A stretch of DNA of 64,000 bases, from the NCBI GenBank assembly GCA_020441905.1, contig JAGRLG010000031.1:1-64000 (forward strand), read 5' to 3'. Of the stretch, positions 18,561 through 26,391 are shown piece by piece (the stretch's first letter is position 1; every line of letters begins with the position of its first letter). The notes under the pieces were generated by a model. It did no database searches, had not been told where the DNA came from, and saw only the letters and a list, made by a program, of their open reading frames with translations. The position numbers and the translations under genes are program-made. Source of the DNA: Rhodobiaceae bacterium (GTDB lineage Bacteria; Pseudomonadota; Alphaproteobacteria; Rhizobiales; NORP267).

Positions 18561-19425
18561 CTTCGATCAGCCTCCTGACAAATACTTCCGTGAGATGGGT
18601 GCGGTACCAGGCGCTGGCCCGCACATCGTCGATCGGGCTTATCTCGCCCGCCGCCGCCTTGGCCGCCCTTGCCGCCAGATCGCCGCTGCATTCGGCCCCT
18701 TCCATCAGCGCCTCGGCGCTCCGGGCGCGGATCGGCGTCGGCGCCACCGCGCCGAGCACGATGCGCACATTGGTGGTCACGCCATCCTTGCAGGTGGCGG
18801 CAAAAGCCGCCGACACGGTTGAGATTTCCAGCGCCGGGCGCGGGCCCGACTTGGCAAAGCGCACCCTGTGTCCAGCTTCCGGCACCGCGAAGCTGACCGC
18901 CGTAAGCAATTCGCCGCGCTCCATGACTGTCCTGCCCGGCCCGGTGAAGAACTTCTCCAGCGCCACTTCGCGCGTCCGGATCTTGGCCCCGTCCCAAGAC
19001 GCCAGCTCGACTTCTGCTTCGAGCGCCAGCAGCGGAATGATCATGTCGCCGGCTGGCGAGGCATTGCAGATATTGCCGCCGATGGTCGCCATGTTGCGGA
19101 TCTGGTTGCTGGCGAACTTGTCGGCGGTCTGGCGCAGCACCGGCACTGCCTTGGCCAGCTCCGCATGATTGAGAATGTCGGTGACCGTGGTCAGCGCGCC
19201 AATGCGCACCCTCCCGCCCGTAATTGCGGCGCCGCGCAACTCGGCAATGCGGCGGATATTGACCAGCCGCCCGCGATAGGGCGTGCGTCCGTTCGCCGCC
19301 TGCAGCATCAGGTCGGTGCCGCCGGCGAGCACGCTTGCCCGCCCGTCGGCCAGTGCCCGGGCGGCTTCCTCGATTGTCACCGGGGCCAGATATTCATCCA
19401 GCGTCCCGCTTGGCTTGACTTGCAT
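18544..19425 (-). CDS. Molybdenum hydroxylase medium FAD-binding subunit
   Basis: A 293-residue FAD subunit of the CutM/CoxM type. FAD-binding motifs are AGGTDLMLQ and NQIRNMATIGGNICNASPAGD, followed by the CO dehydrogenase flavoprotein C-terminal domain. It lacks the roughly 40-residue, Cys-rich insertion that carries the extra [4Fe-4S] cluster in 4-hydroxybenzoyl-CoA reductase beta subunits, which argues that the complex is an ordinary oxidising hydroxylase and not a true 4-HBCR reductase. It lies 29 bp downstream of the mutase large subunit gene. Confidence 0.92.
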   Translation of the reverse strand: MQVKPSGTLDEYLAPVTIEEAARALADGRASVLAGGTDLMLQAANGRTPYRGRLVNIRRIAELRGAAITGGRVRIGALTTVTDILNHAELAKAVPVLRQTADKFASNQIRNMATIGGNICNASPAGDMIIPLLALEAEVELASWDGAKIRTREVALEKFFTGPGRTVMERGELLTAVSFAVPEAGHRVRFAKSGPRPALEISTVSAAFAATCKDGVTTNVRIVLGAVAPTPIRARSAEALMEGAECSGDLAARAAKAAAGEISPIDDVRASAWYRTHLTEVFVRRLIEDVCHG

Positions 19426-19454
19426 GTTCCGTAAACTCCCTGGAATTACCGGCT

Positions 19455-21068
19455 CTAGAACCGCAGCGGTTCCTTGTAGCGTCCGTAGACATCAACCAGC
19501 ACGCCGCTCATCTCGCCGACGGTGGCGTAAGCCTTCACCGCCGCCATCAGGTCGGGCATGACATTGCCGCCGGCCTGCGCCGTCTTGCGCAAGGCGGCAA
19601 GGCAGCGCGCGACCTCGTCATTGGCGCGCTCGCGCTTGATCTTCTGCAATGAGTCGATCTGTTCCTGAGCGCCCGCCTGGTCATAGCCATGCAGCTCGAC
19701 CTGGGGCTTTTCTTCCCCGTCGTCGACATAGCAATTGACGCCGACCTTGTGGAACTCGCCCGACTGCAATTCCTTCTGGTGCTGATAGGCTTGCGCCGAC
19801 ACCTTGGACTGGATCAGGCCCTCGCTCACCGCCTTGATGATGCCGCCCTGGGAGTCCACCCAGTCCATGGCCTCGACGATCTTGTCTTCCATCTGGTTGG
19901 TCAGCGTCTCGACATAGTAGGAGCCGGCCAGCGGATCGACGGTATCGGTCAGCCCGATCTCCTCGATGAGGAGCTGCATGGTGCGCAAGCTGATGCGCTG
20001 CGCCTTGGGCGTCGGGATGGTGTAGGCCTCGTCATAGCAGCACAGCGCCATGGTCTGGGCGCCGCCCAGCGCGCCGGCAAGGGCGTAATAGGCGCCGCGC
20101 ATGATGTTGTTCTCCGGCTGCTCGATGGTCAGCCCGAAGCCGCCGCCGCCGGCGATCATGCGCAGCCAGCCCGATTTCGGGTCCTTGGCGCCATATTCGT
20201 CGAGCACGATCCTGGCCCAGCGCCGCCGCCCGGCGCGGAACTTGGCGACCTGCTCGAACAGGTTGCCGAAGATGTTGAAGTTGTAGGACAGCCGCCCGGC
20301 GAACTCGTCGATGTCGAGGCCGCGCGCCAGCGCCGCGTCGCTATAGGCCTTGGCGATGGAAAAGGCGAAACCCATTTCCTCCGCCGGCGTCGCACCGCTT
20401 TCCCGGATATGGTAGCCGCACACGCTCACCGGAGAATATTTCGGCGCCGCGGAGGCGCAATATTCGATGGTGTCGGCGACCAGCTTGACCGAGGGATCGA
20501 CCGGATAGATCCAGGTGCCGCGGCCGATAAACTCCTTGAGGATGTCGTTCTGCGCAGTGCCGCGCAGCTTGGAGACGTCGTAGCCGCGCTTTTCCGCCAT
20601 CGCCAGATACATGGCGATGATGATCGCCGCCGTACCGTTGATGGTCAGCGACACCGTGATCTTCTCAAGATCGATGCCGTCGAACGCGATCTCGAAATCG
20701 CGCAAGGTGTCGACCGCCATGCCGACGCGCCCGACCTCGCCATAGGCTTCCGCAGAGTCGGAATCATAGCCGCACTGGGTCGCCAGATCGAAGGCGACAT
20801 TGAGGCCGGTCTGGCCGTTGGCGATCAGGAAGTGGAAGCGTTCATTGGTATCGGCGGCATTGGCGAAGCCGGTATATTGCCGCATCGTCCATGGCCGCTT
20901 GCGGTACATATCGGCGTGGATGCCGCGAGTGAAGGGCGCCTCGCCCGGCAGGCTCTTGTCGATGCCGCCGGAGGCCTCGATGTCCTCGGCCGTATAGACG
21001 GCCTTGATGTCGATCCCCGATTCATTGACTACCCGCTTGGGCAGCGGTTTGCGGTCCATGGTGGTCAT
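19455..21068 (-). CDS. Methylmalonyl-CoA mutase-type enzyme, large (catalytic) subunit
   Basis: A 537-residue TIM-barrel subunit of an adenosylcobalamin-dependent acyl-CoA mutase, with the B12-binding domain encoded separately. By spacing from the conserved His (His220, GYHIRESGAT, equal to His244 of Propionibacterium shermanii MCM), Tyr65 (RQYTGF) matches MCM Tyr89, Gln173 matches Gln197 (TAQNDILKEF), Arg183 matches Arg207 and Arg259 matches Arg283. These are the methylmalonyl-CoA-type residues; isobutyryl-CoA and 2-hydroxyisobutyryl-CoA mutases carry Phe/Gln and Ile/Gln at the first and third. So a substrate with a free carboxylate is predicted. I start at ATG 21068, which shares one base with the small-subunit stop (TGATG), although the frame is open to 21245. 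No MeaB-type chaperone gene is nearby. Confidence 0.93.
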   Translation of the reverse strand: MTTMDRKPLPKRVVNESGIDIKAVYTAEDIEASGGIDKSLPGEAPFTRGIHADMYRKRPWTMRQYTGFANAADTNERFHFLIANGQTGLNVAFDLATQCGYDSDSAEAYGEVGRVGMAVDTLRDFEIAFDGIDLEKITVSLTINGTAAIIIAMYLAMAEKRGYDVSKLRGTAQNDILKEFIGRGTWIYPVDPSVKLVADTIEYCASAAPKYSPVSVCGYHIRESGATPAEEMGFAFSIAKAYSDAALARGLDIDEFAGRLSYNFNIFGNLFEQVAKFRAGRRRWARIVLDEYGAKDPKSGWLRMIAGGGGFGLTIEQPENNIMRGAYYALAGALGGAQTMALCCYDEAYTIPTPKAQRISLRTMQLLIEEIGLTDTVDPLAGSYYVETLTNQMEDKIVEAMDWVDSQGGIIKAVSEGLIQSKVSAQAYQHQKELQSGEFHKVGVNCYVDDGEEKPQVELHGYDQAGAQEQIDSLQKIKRERANDEVARCLAALRKTAQAGGNVMPDLMAAVKAYATVGEMSGVLVDVYGRYKEPLRF

Positions 21069-21460
21069 CACGCATTCTCCCGCACGAATTTGACAATATC
21101 GTCGAAATGGCTCGAGGTCGGAAACACGCCCTTGAAGCCGAGCTTGGCCAGCGGCTCGCGGTCCTTGTCCGGAATGTTGCCGCCGACCATCCACAGCCGG
21201 TCGTCGAGGCCCTGCGCGGTCAGGAGGTCGCGCAGCTTTTCGCACAGCGGCATGTGCGAGCCCGACAGGATCGACAGGCCGATGACATCGACATCCTCTT
21301 CCGCCGCGGCGGAAGCGATCTCCTCCGGCGTCTTGCGCAGGCCGGAATAGATGACCTCGAAGCCGGCATCGACCAGGGCGCGCACCAGCACCTTGGCGCC
21401 GACATCGTGGCCGTCGAGGCCCGGCTTGCCGATCAGGATTCTTATCTTGCGCTCGCTCAT
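21068..21460 (-). CDS. Cobalamin-binding small subunit of acyl-CoA mutase
   Basis: A 130-residue Rossmann-like B12-binding protein. The base-off/His-on signature DxHxxG is visible as Asp16-Gly-His18-Asp-Val-Gly21 within GKPGLDGHDVGAKV, with the downstream SILSGSH and GGNIPD loops that hold the nucleotide tail. Length fits free-standing small subunits such as HcmB or archaeal MCM small chains. Its start overlaps the acyl-CoA dehydrogenase stop by 4 bases and its end overlaps the large subunit start by 1. Confidence 0.95.
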   Translation of the reverse strand: MSERKIRILIGKPGLDGHDVGAKVLVRALVDAGFEVIYSGLRKTPEEIASAAAEEDVDVIGLSILSGSHMPLCEKLRDLLTAQGLDDRLWMVGGNIPDKDREPLAKLGFKGVFPTSSHFDDIVKFVRENA

Positions 21461-22590
21461 GAGGAGAGCTCCTTGGCGATTACGAGTTTGAGGATTTCGC
21501 TGGTGCCGCCGCCGATCAGGGTAAAGCGGATGTCGCGCAAAAAGCGCTGCACCGGATATTCCATGGCAAAGCCGTAGGAGGCGAGGATGCGCGCCGCCTT
21601 GTCGCAGATATCCGCTCCCGCCTCGGAGGCGAACATCTTGGCCATCGACGCTTCCTTCATGTGGGGAAGCTCGCTGTCTTTAAGCCAGGCGGCGTAATGA
21701 ACCAGGCGCCGCGCCGCTTCCAGGTCGGTGGCCATTTCGGCCAGCTTCATCTGGATCGCCTGGAACCGGTTGATCGGCTTGCCGAACTGCACCCGTTCGC
21801 CGGCATAGCGGATCGCCTCCTCCAGCGCCGCGCGCCCGCCGCCAACGGCCAAAGCGCCGGTGACGATGCGGATTTCGGCAAGAAGCTTCTTCAGGTGCTG
21901 CTCGCCGTCGCCTTCTTCGCGGCTGAGGCGGTGGCTGTCGGGCACGAAGCAGTCTTCCAGCGCCAATTCCGAGGTCGGCAGCGCCCATACCCCCATCTTC
22001 TCGATGGCGCGGCCGATGCGAAGGCCGTCAAAGTCTTTCTCGACGAGGAAAATGGTCAGCTTCTTCTCCGCCCCGGCCCTGGCGAAAACGGTGAAGAAAT
22101 CGGCCACCGGCGCCGAGGTTACCCACATCTTCTGGCCCCTCAGGCGGTAGCCGCCATCGACCTTGGTGGCGGTAGTCGCAAGGCTGCCCAGATCGGACCC
22201 CGCATTGGGCTCGGTCATGCAGATACCGCCGATCTTTTTCCCCTGAAGGGCCGGCAGCAGCAGGCGCTCGCGGATGTCGTCATTGCCCAGCATGTGCAGG
22301 AACTTGGTGCCCATCAGCGACTGCATGGTGACGCAGCCGGCGAGCGACATCGAGCCGCGGGCAATCTCCTCCAGGGCAAGACACAGCGTCACCAGGTCGG
22401 TGTCGATGCCGCCGGCATCTTCCGGATAGCGCATGGCGAAAAACCCCAGCGCCCCCAGCTCTTCAAACAGGGCGCGGGGAAATTCGTGCGCCTCGTCCAG
22501 CGCTTGCGCCTGCGGGCGGATCCGCTCGTCGCAAAAGCGCGCGAAGGTATCGCGAATCTGTGCCTGGTCCTCGTTCAGGGCAAAATCCAT
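21457..22590 (-). CDS. Acyl-CoA dehydrogenase
   Basis: A 377-residue FAD-dependent acyl-CoA dehydrogenase, which forms 2-enoyl-CoA and passes electrons to ETF. Flavin and substrate motifs are ICMTEPNAGSDLGS, KMWVTSAPVADF and the C-terminal GGGTSEI. The usual catalytic Glu of MCAD-type enzymes (in YEGT) is replaced by Gly (IGGGTSEI). A Glu at 239 (LLAEIRIVTG) falls in the helix where isovaleryl-CoA and long-chain acyl-CoA dehydrogenases place their base, suggesting branched or bulky substrates. I start at ATG 22590 (MDFALNEDQ), 4 bases after the HyuB stop; the frame is open to 22704 but that would run inside HyuB. Confidence 0.93.
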   Translation of the reverse strand: MDFALNEDQAQIRDTFARFCDERIRPQAQALDEAHEFPRALFEELGALGFFAMRYPEDAGGIDTDLVTLCLALEEIARGSMSLAGCVTMQSLMGTKFLHMLGNDDIRERLLLPALQGKKIGGICMTEPNAGSDLGSLATTATKVDGGYRLRGQKMWVTSAPVADFFTVFARAGAEKKLTIFLVEKDFDGLRIGRAIEKMGVWALPTSELALEDCFVPDSHRLSREEGDGEQHLKKLLAEIRIVTGALAVGGGRAALEEAIRYAGERVQFGKPINRFQAIQMKLAEMATDLEAARRLVHYAAWLKDSELPHMKEASMAKMFASEAGADICDKAARILASYGFAMEYPVQRFLRDIRFTLIGGGTSEILKLVIAKELSS

Positions 22591-22594
22591 CGGT

Positions 22595-24277
22595 TCAGGC
22601 TTTCCCCTCATAGCCATAGTGTTCGCGCGCCGCTTCAAGCGAGATAATGCCGTCCCGGATTTCGCGGGCGAGCTTCTTGCGGTCGCGCTTTTTCGGATCC
22701 CCATATCCGCCGCCGCCGCCGGCGACCTGGTGATAATGGGTGTTTTTCGGCACGCCCATGATGAGGTCCTTGTTGCGCGGCACCCTTTTCGTGCCGTCGG
22801 GATAGGTCAGGGTGATTTCGTTGAGGATCGAATCCTTGCCGCCGAAGAGGCCGAAGGCGGGCTCGAAATCGCCGTCGCCGAAGGTGACGAACTGGGTGTT
22901 GTCGGAGCCAATGACATAATCGGTGACGACGCCAAGGCCGCCGCGCCACTGTCCCGCCCCTGCCGAGTCGGGCAGATATTCGTGGCGCTTCAAGAGGTGC
23001 GGCGTCTGCTGCTCGAACATCTCGTAATCCTGGTCGAGCAGTCCGCCGGAGGCATCGATCATGCCGATATGGTCATAGCCGTCGGTGCCCTTCATGGCCC
23101 CCGAGCCGCCCTTCAGCCCCATGAAGCCGATATCGACATATTTCTCGTTCTTTTGCGGGTCGATGCCGGTGGTCAGCGAACACAGGAGGTTGTTCCACCC
23201 CGCCGTCACCCGGTCGGGAATCACCGGCGCCAGGGCGCGGATGATGGCATCCGCGTTGGGCGGGCAGAGATGATTGCCGAAGGTCGTCGCCTTGGGATAG
23301 CTGGCATTGAGGATGGTGCCTTCGGGAATCTTGATTTCGATTGGCTGCACCATGCCCTCATTATGCGGCATGTCGGGATTGACCATCTGAAGAAGCGTCA
23401 GGATGGTCGCCGAGGCGCTGGAGGTGAAGGTGCCGTTGACGAAGCCGTCGGTCTGGGCATCGGTGCGCGAATAGTCGAAGGAAATCGACTTGTCCTTGAC
23501 CGTGATGTCGACGCGGATGGTGAATTCGGTGCCGACATGGTGGCCGTCGAAATAGACCATGCCCTCGCCGCTATAGGTCCCGTTGGGAATGGTGGCGATT
23601 TCAGCCTCCATCATTTTGCGGGTGGCGTCGAACAGGGCGGCCTTGTGAATCTCGAAGGTCCTGACGCCGTATTTGTCGAGCATTTCGACCACCCGCCTGG
23701 CGCCGACATTGCAGGCGCCCATCTGCGCCCGCATGTCGTGCTGCACGATATCGAGGCGGATATTGGCGAAGATGAGGTCCCAGACGTCCTTGCGCAGCTT
23801 GCCGCGCTCCACCACCTTGACGGGCGGAATGCGCAAGGCTTCCTGCCACACTTCGGTGGCGGTCGGATTGTAGCCGCCGGCGACAGCGCCGCCGATGTCG
23901 GCCTGGTGGCCCTTGACCGCGGTCCAGGCAACCAGCTTGCCCTCGTGGAACACCGGCTTGTAGACCGCGACGTCGTTGTTCTGGTTGCCCATGGAGAACA
24001 CGTCATTGTGGAAGATGACGTCGCCTTCATGGATGTCGTCGCCGAAGAACTCGACGATGTAGCGGCACACCGGCGCCAGCGAGAAGGCGAGGATCGGCAG
24101 GTTCTCGGTCTGCTCCAGCATGTTGCCCTGCGCGTCGTAAAGACCGGTTACGAAGTCCTTGGCTTCGCACAGGATCGGCGAGCGCGTCGTCTTCTGCACC
24201 GAGATGCTCATTTCATCCGTGATCGCCTTGAAGGCACGCGCGAATACGGAAAGAAGAATGGGATCGGCCTTGCTCAT
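22595..24277 (-). CDS. hyuB: Hydantoinase B / oxoprolinase family subunit (HyuB)
   Basis: A 560-residue HyuB-family protein. HyuB partners HyuA in ATP-dependent ring-opening or carboxylating enzymes: 5-oxoprolinase, N-methylhydantoinase, acetone and acetophenone carboxylases. Family motifs include GDVIFHNDVFSMGNQNNDV, NGTFTSSAS and the C-terminal VAGGGGGYGDPKKRD. The ATG overlaps the HyuA stop by 4 bases and has GGAGG inside the end of hyuA. No third, gamma-type subunit as in acetone carboxylase is present. Which amide, lactam or ketone is the substrate cannot be told. Confidence 0.92.
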   Translation of the reverse strand: MSKADPILLSVFARAFKAITDEMSISVQKTTRSPILCEAKDFVTGLYDAQGNMLEQTENLPILAFSLAPVCRYIVEFFGDDIHEGDVIFHNDVFSMGNQNNDVAVYKPVFHEGKLVAWTAVKGHQADIGGAVAGGYNPTATEVWQEALRIPPVKVVERGKLRKDVWDLIFANIRLDIVQHDMRAQMGACNVGARRVVEMLDKYGVRTFEIHKAALFDATRKMMEAEIATIPNGTYSGEGMVYFDGHHVGTEFTIRVDITVKDKSISFDYSRTDAQTDGFVNGTFTSSASATILTLLQMVNPDMPHNEGMVQPIEIKIPEGTILNASYPKATTFGNHLCPPNADAIIRALAPVIPDRVTAGWNNLLCSLTTGIDPQKNEKYVDIGFMGLKGGSGAMKGTDGYDHIGMIDASGGLLDQDYEMFEQQTPHLLKRHEYLPDSAGAGQWRGGLGVVTDYVIGSDNTQFVTFGDGDFEPAFGLFGGKDSILNEITLTYPDGTKRVPRNKDLIMGVPKNTHYHQVAGGGGGYGDPKKRDRKKLAREIRDGIISLEAAREHYGYEGKA

Positions 24278-26391
24278 GCCGTGACCTCCATGCGAACGGT
24301 TGCCGCCAGTTCGGGGCGTTCCTTGCGATACATGACCAGCGAGCCGGTGGCATCGACGACACAGTCGTGATTGGCGCCGACGAAAATCGCGGTGGTGATT
24401 TCCTCGATCAGCGCCGGCCCAACGATGGTATTGCCGTGGCGAAGGGCATGGCCGTCATAGACCGGCACTTCCTCGAAGGCGGCACGGTCGGGGATATAGA
24501 CCTGGCGCCGCTCCTTCACCGCGCGGGACGCATCGGCGCCGGCATGGGGTTCCTTGCGGAATTCCGGGCGCTGGGTGCGGCCCACGGCCTGGGTGCGCAC
24601 ATTGATGATCTCCACCGGCACGTCCTGCTCTTCCAGCGAATAGCCGTAGAGCCGGTTGTGCTCCTTGTGGAAGGCGGCGGCGATGGCCGTCTCGTCGCGC
24701 GCCGCCAGCGCTTCCGTCGGCACCACGAAGGACACCTCGTGATACTGCTTCAGGTAGCGGCAGTCGAACTTGACGGCATGGCTGCGCTTGTCTTCGGAAA
24801 TGCCCTCCTCGTCGAGCAGCTTGTTGCCTTCCGCGATCATGGCGTCGATCAGCGGCATCAGGGCTTTCCAGTCGGCGCCGGCAAGCGGGGAGACGAAGGT
24901 GCGCACGAAATCGTGCTTCAGATCGCTCATCAGCATGCCGACGGCGCACAGGATCGAGGATTCGCGCGGCACGATCTGCAAGGGAACCTCCAGTTCGTCG
25001 CAGATCAGGCAGGAATGGATCGGCCCGGCGCCGCCGGCAACCACCAGCGGGAATTCGCGCGGATCGAAGCCGCGCTGGATCGACACCTCGCGCACGCCCT
25101 GCGCCATATTGGTGCAGGCAATGCGGTACATGCCCGCCGCCGCCTCCTCGATCGAAAGCCCCAGCGGTTTGGCGATATGGGTCTCGATGGCCTTGCGCGC
25201 TTTTTCGACATCGAGCGACATCTTGCCGCCGGCGAAGAAGGTTGGGTTGAGATAGCCGAGCACGACATTGGCGTCGGTGGTGGCCGGCAGCTCGCCGCCC
25301 TTCGAATAACAGGCCGGTCCCGGCGCCGCGCCGGCGCTCTGCGGCCCCATGCGAAGCAGGCCGCCCTCGTCGATCCAGCCGATCGAACCGCCGCCAGCGC
25401 CGATGGTATGGATGCCGAGCATCGGCAGCGCGATGCGATGGCGGTCGATCTCCCCTTCATTGACCATGATCGGGGAATCGACCACCAGCGCGGCCTCGAA
25501 GCTGGTGCCGCCCATGTCGACGACGATGCACTTGCTCTGCTTGTGGGGGCGGACATATTCCAGCCCCGCGCCGGGGCCCGCGGCCGGGCCGGACAGCAGG
25601 GTCAGCGCCGACTTGTCGCGTGCCACCTGGGGCGACATGACGCCGCCATTCGACTGCATGATGAGGAGCAGGCCATTGAAGCCGGCCTGCTTCAGCCGCC
25701 CCTGGAGCTGGTTGAGATAATGATCGAGGATCGGCCCGACATAGGAATTGAGCGCCGTCGTCGAAACCCGCTCATAGAAGCGGATCGAGGGCAGGAGGTC
25801 GGTCGATACCGTGAGATAAGCGTCCGGCAATTCCTGGCGCACCAGCGCGGCGGCTTCCCTTTCATGGGCCGGATTGGCAAAAGCGTTCATGAAGCAGATC
25901 GACACCGCTTTCACGCCCTCGGCCTTGAACAGTTCGACCGCCTCGCGCACCTCCTCCAGCGACAGCGGCTCAACCTCCTTGCCGTTGCGGTCGAGCCGGC
26001 CGGTCACGCCGATGCGCAGGTAGCGCTCGACCAGCGGCGCCACATTGGTGTAGCGGTTGTTGTACTGCTCCTCGCGGATGCCGCGGCGCATTTCCAGCGC
26101 GTCGCGCACCCCCTTGGTGGTGATGAGGCCGCACTTGGCGCCATTTCGCGTCAGCGTCGCATTGGTGGTCACCGTGGTGCCGTGGACGATGGTGTCGATC
26201 TGGCCGGCGAATTCGGCCAGCGACAGCGGCGGCTCCAGTGTGGCGGCGATTTCCTCCAGCCCCGAAATCACCGCGATCGAGGGGTCGGCCGGAGTTGAAA
26301 GCACCTTGGCCACGACCGGGTCGCGCCCTGGATGGGTGACGAAAAAATCGGTGAAGGTGCCACCGACATCGATTCCAACCCTGTACGTCAT
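24274..26391 (-). CDS. hyuA: Hydantoinase A / oxoprolinase family subunit (HyuA)
   Basis: A 705-residue ATP-binding subunit of the ASKHA fold. The phosphate-1 motif YRVGIDVGGTFTDFF is at the N-terminus; HGTTVTTNATLTRNG, KCIVVDMGGTSFE (phosphate 2) and VAGGAGPIHSC follow as in 5-oxoprolinases and acetone carboxylase beta chains. It would phosphorylate the substrate so that HyuB can open or carboxylate it. It abuts the acyl-CoA synthetase stop with no gap and overlaps hyuB by 4 bases. Confidence 0.93.
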   Translation of the reverse strand: MTYRVGIDVGGTFTDFFVTHPGRDPVVAKVLSTPADPSIAVISGLEEIAATLEPPLSLAEFAGQIDTIVHGTTVTTNATLTRNGAKCGLITTKGVRDALEMRRGIREEQYNNRYTNVAPLVERYLRIGVTGRLDRNGKEVEPLSLEEVREAVELFKAEGVKAVSICFMNAFANPAHEREAAALVRQELPDAYLTVSTDLLPSIRFYERVSTTALNSYVGPILDHYLNQLQGRLKQAGFNGLLLIMQSNGGVMSPQVARDKSALTLLSGPAAGPGAGLEYVRPHKQSKCIVVDMGGTSFEAALVVDSPIMVNEGEIDRHRIALPMLGIHTIGAGGGSIGWIDEGGLLRMGPQSAGAAPGPACYSKGGELPATTDANVVLGYLNPTFFAGGKMSLDVEKARKAIETHIAKPLGLSIEEAAAGMYRIACTNMAQGVREVSIQRGFDPREFPLVVAGGAGPIHSCLICDELEVPLQIVPRESSILCAVGMLMSDLKHDFVRTFVSPLAGADWKALMPLIDAMIAEGNKLLDEEGISEDKRSHAVKFDCRYLKQYHEVSFVVPTEALAARDETAIAAAFHKEHNRLYGYSLEEQDVPVEIINVRTQAVGRTQRPEFRKEPHAGADASRAVKERRQVYIPDRAAFEEVPVYDGHALRHGNTIVGPALIEEITTAIFVGANHDCVVDATGSLVMYRKERPELAATVRMEVTA

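Noticed and set aside
15735-19425. Carbon monoxide dehydrogenase (CoxLMS)
   Set aside because: The large subunit lacks the AYRCSFR active-site loop; it has YAGSFRGYG.
19455-21068. First thought that the mutase had lost the methylmalonyl-binding Arg (Lys195 in DPSVK)
   Set aside because: Counting from the conserved His shows Lys195 aligns with residue 219 of MCM; the true Arg207 equivalent is Arg183, which is present.
22433-26298. Plus-strand frames of about 645 codons each opposite hyuB and hyuA
   Set aside because: Same GC3 antisense artefact; no motifs and no ribosome-binding sites.
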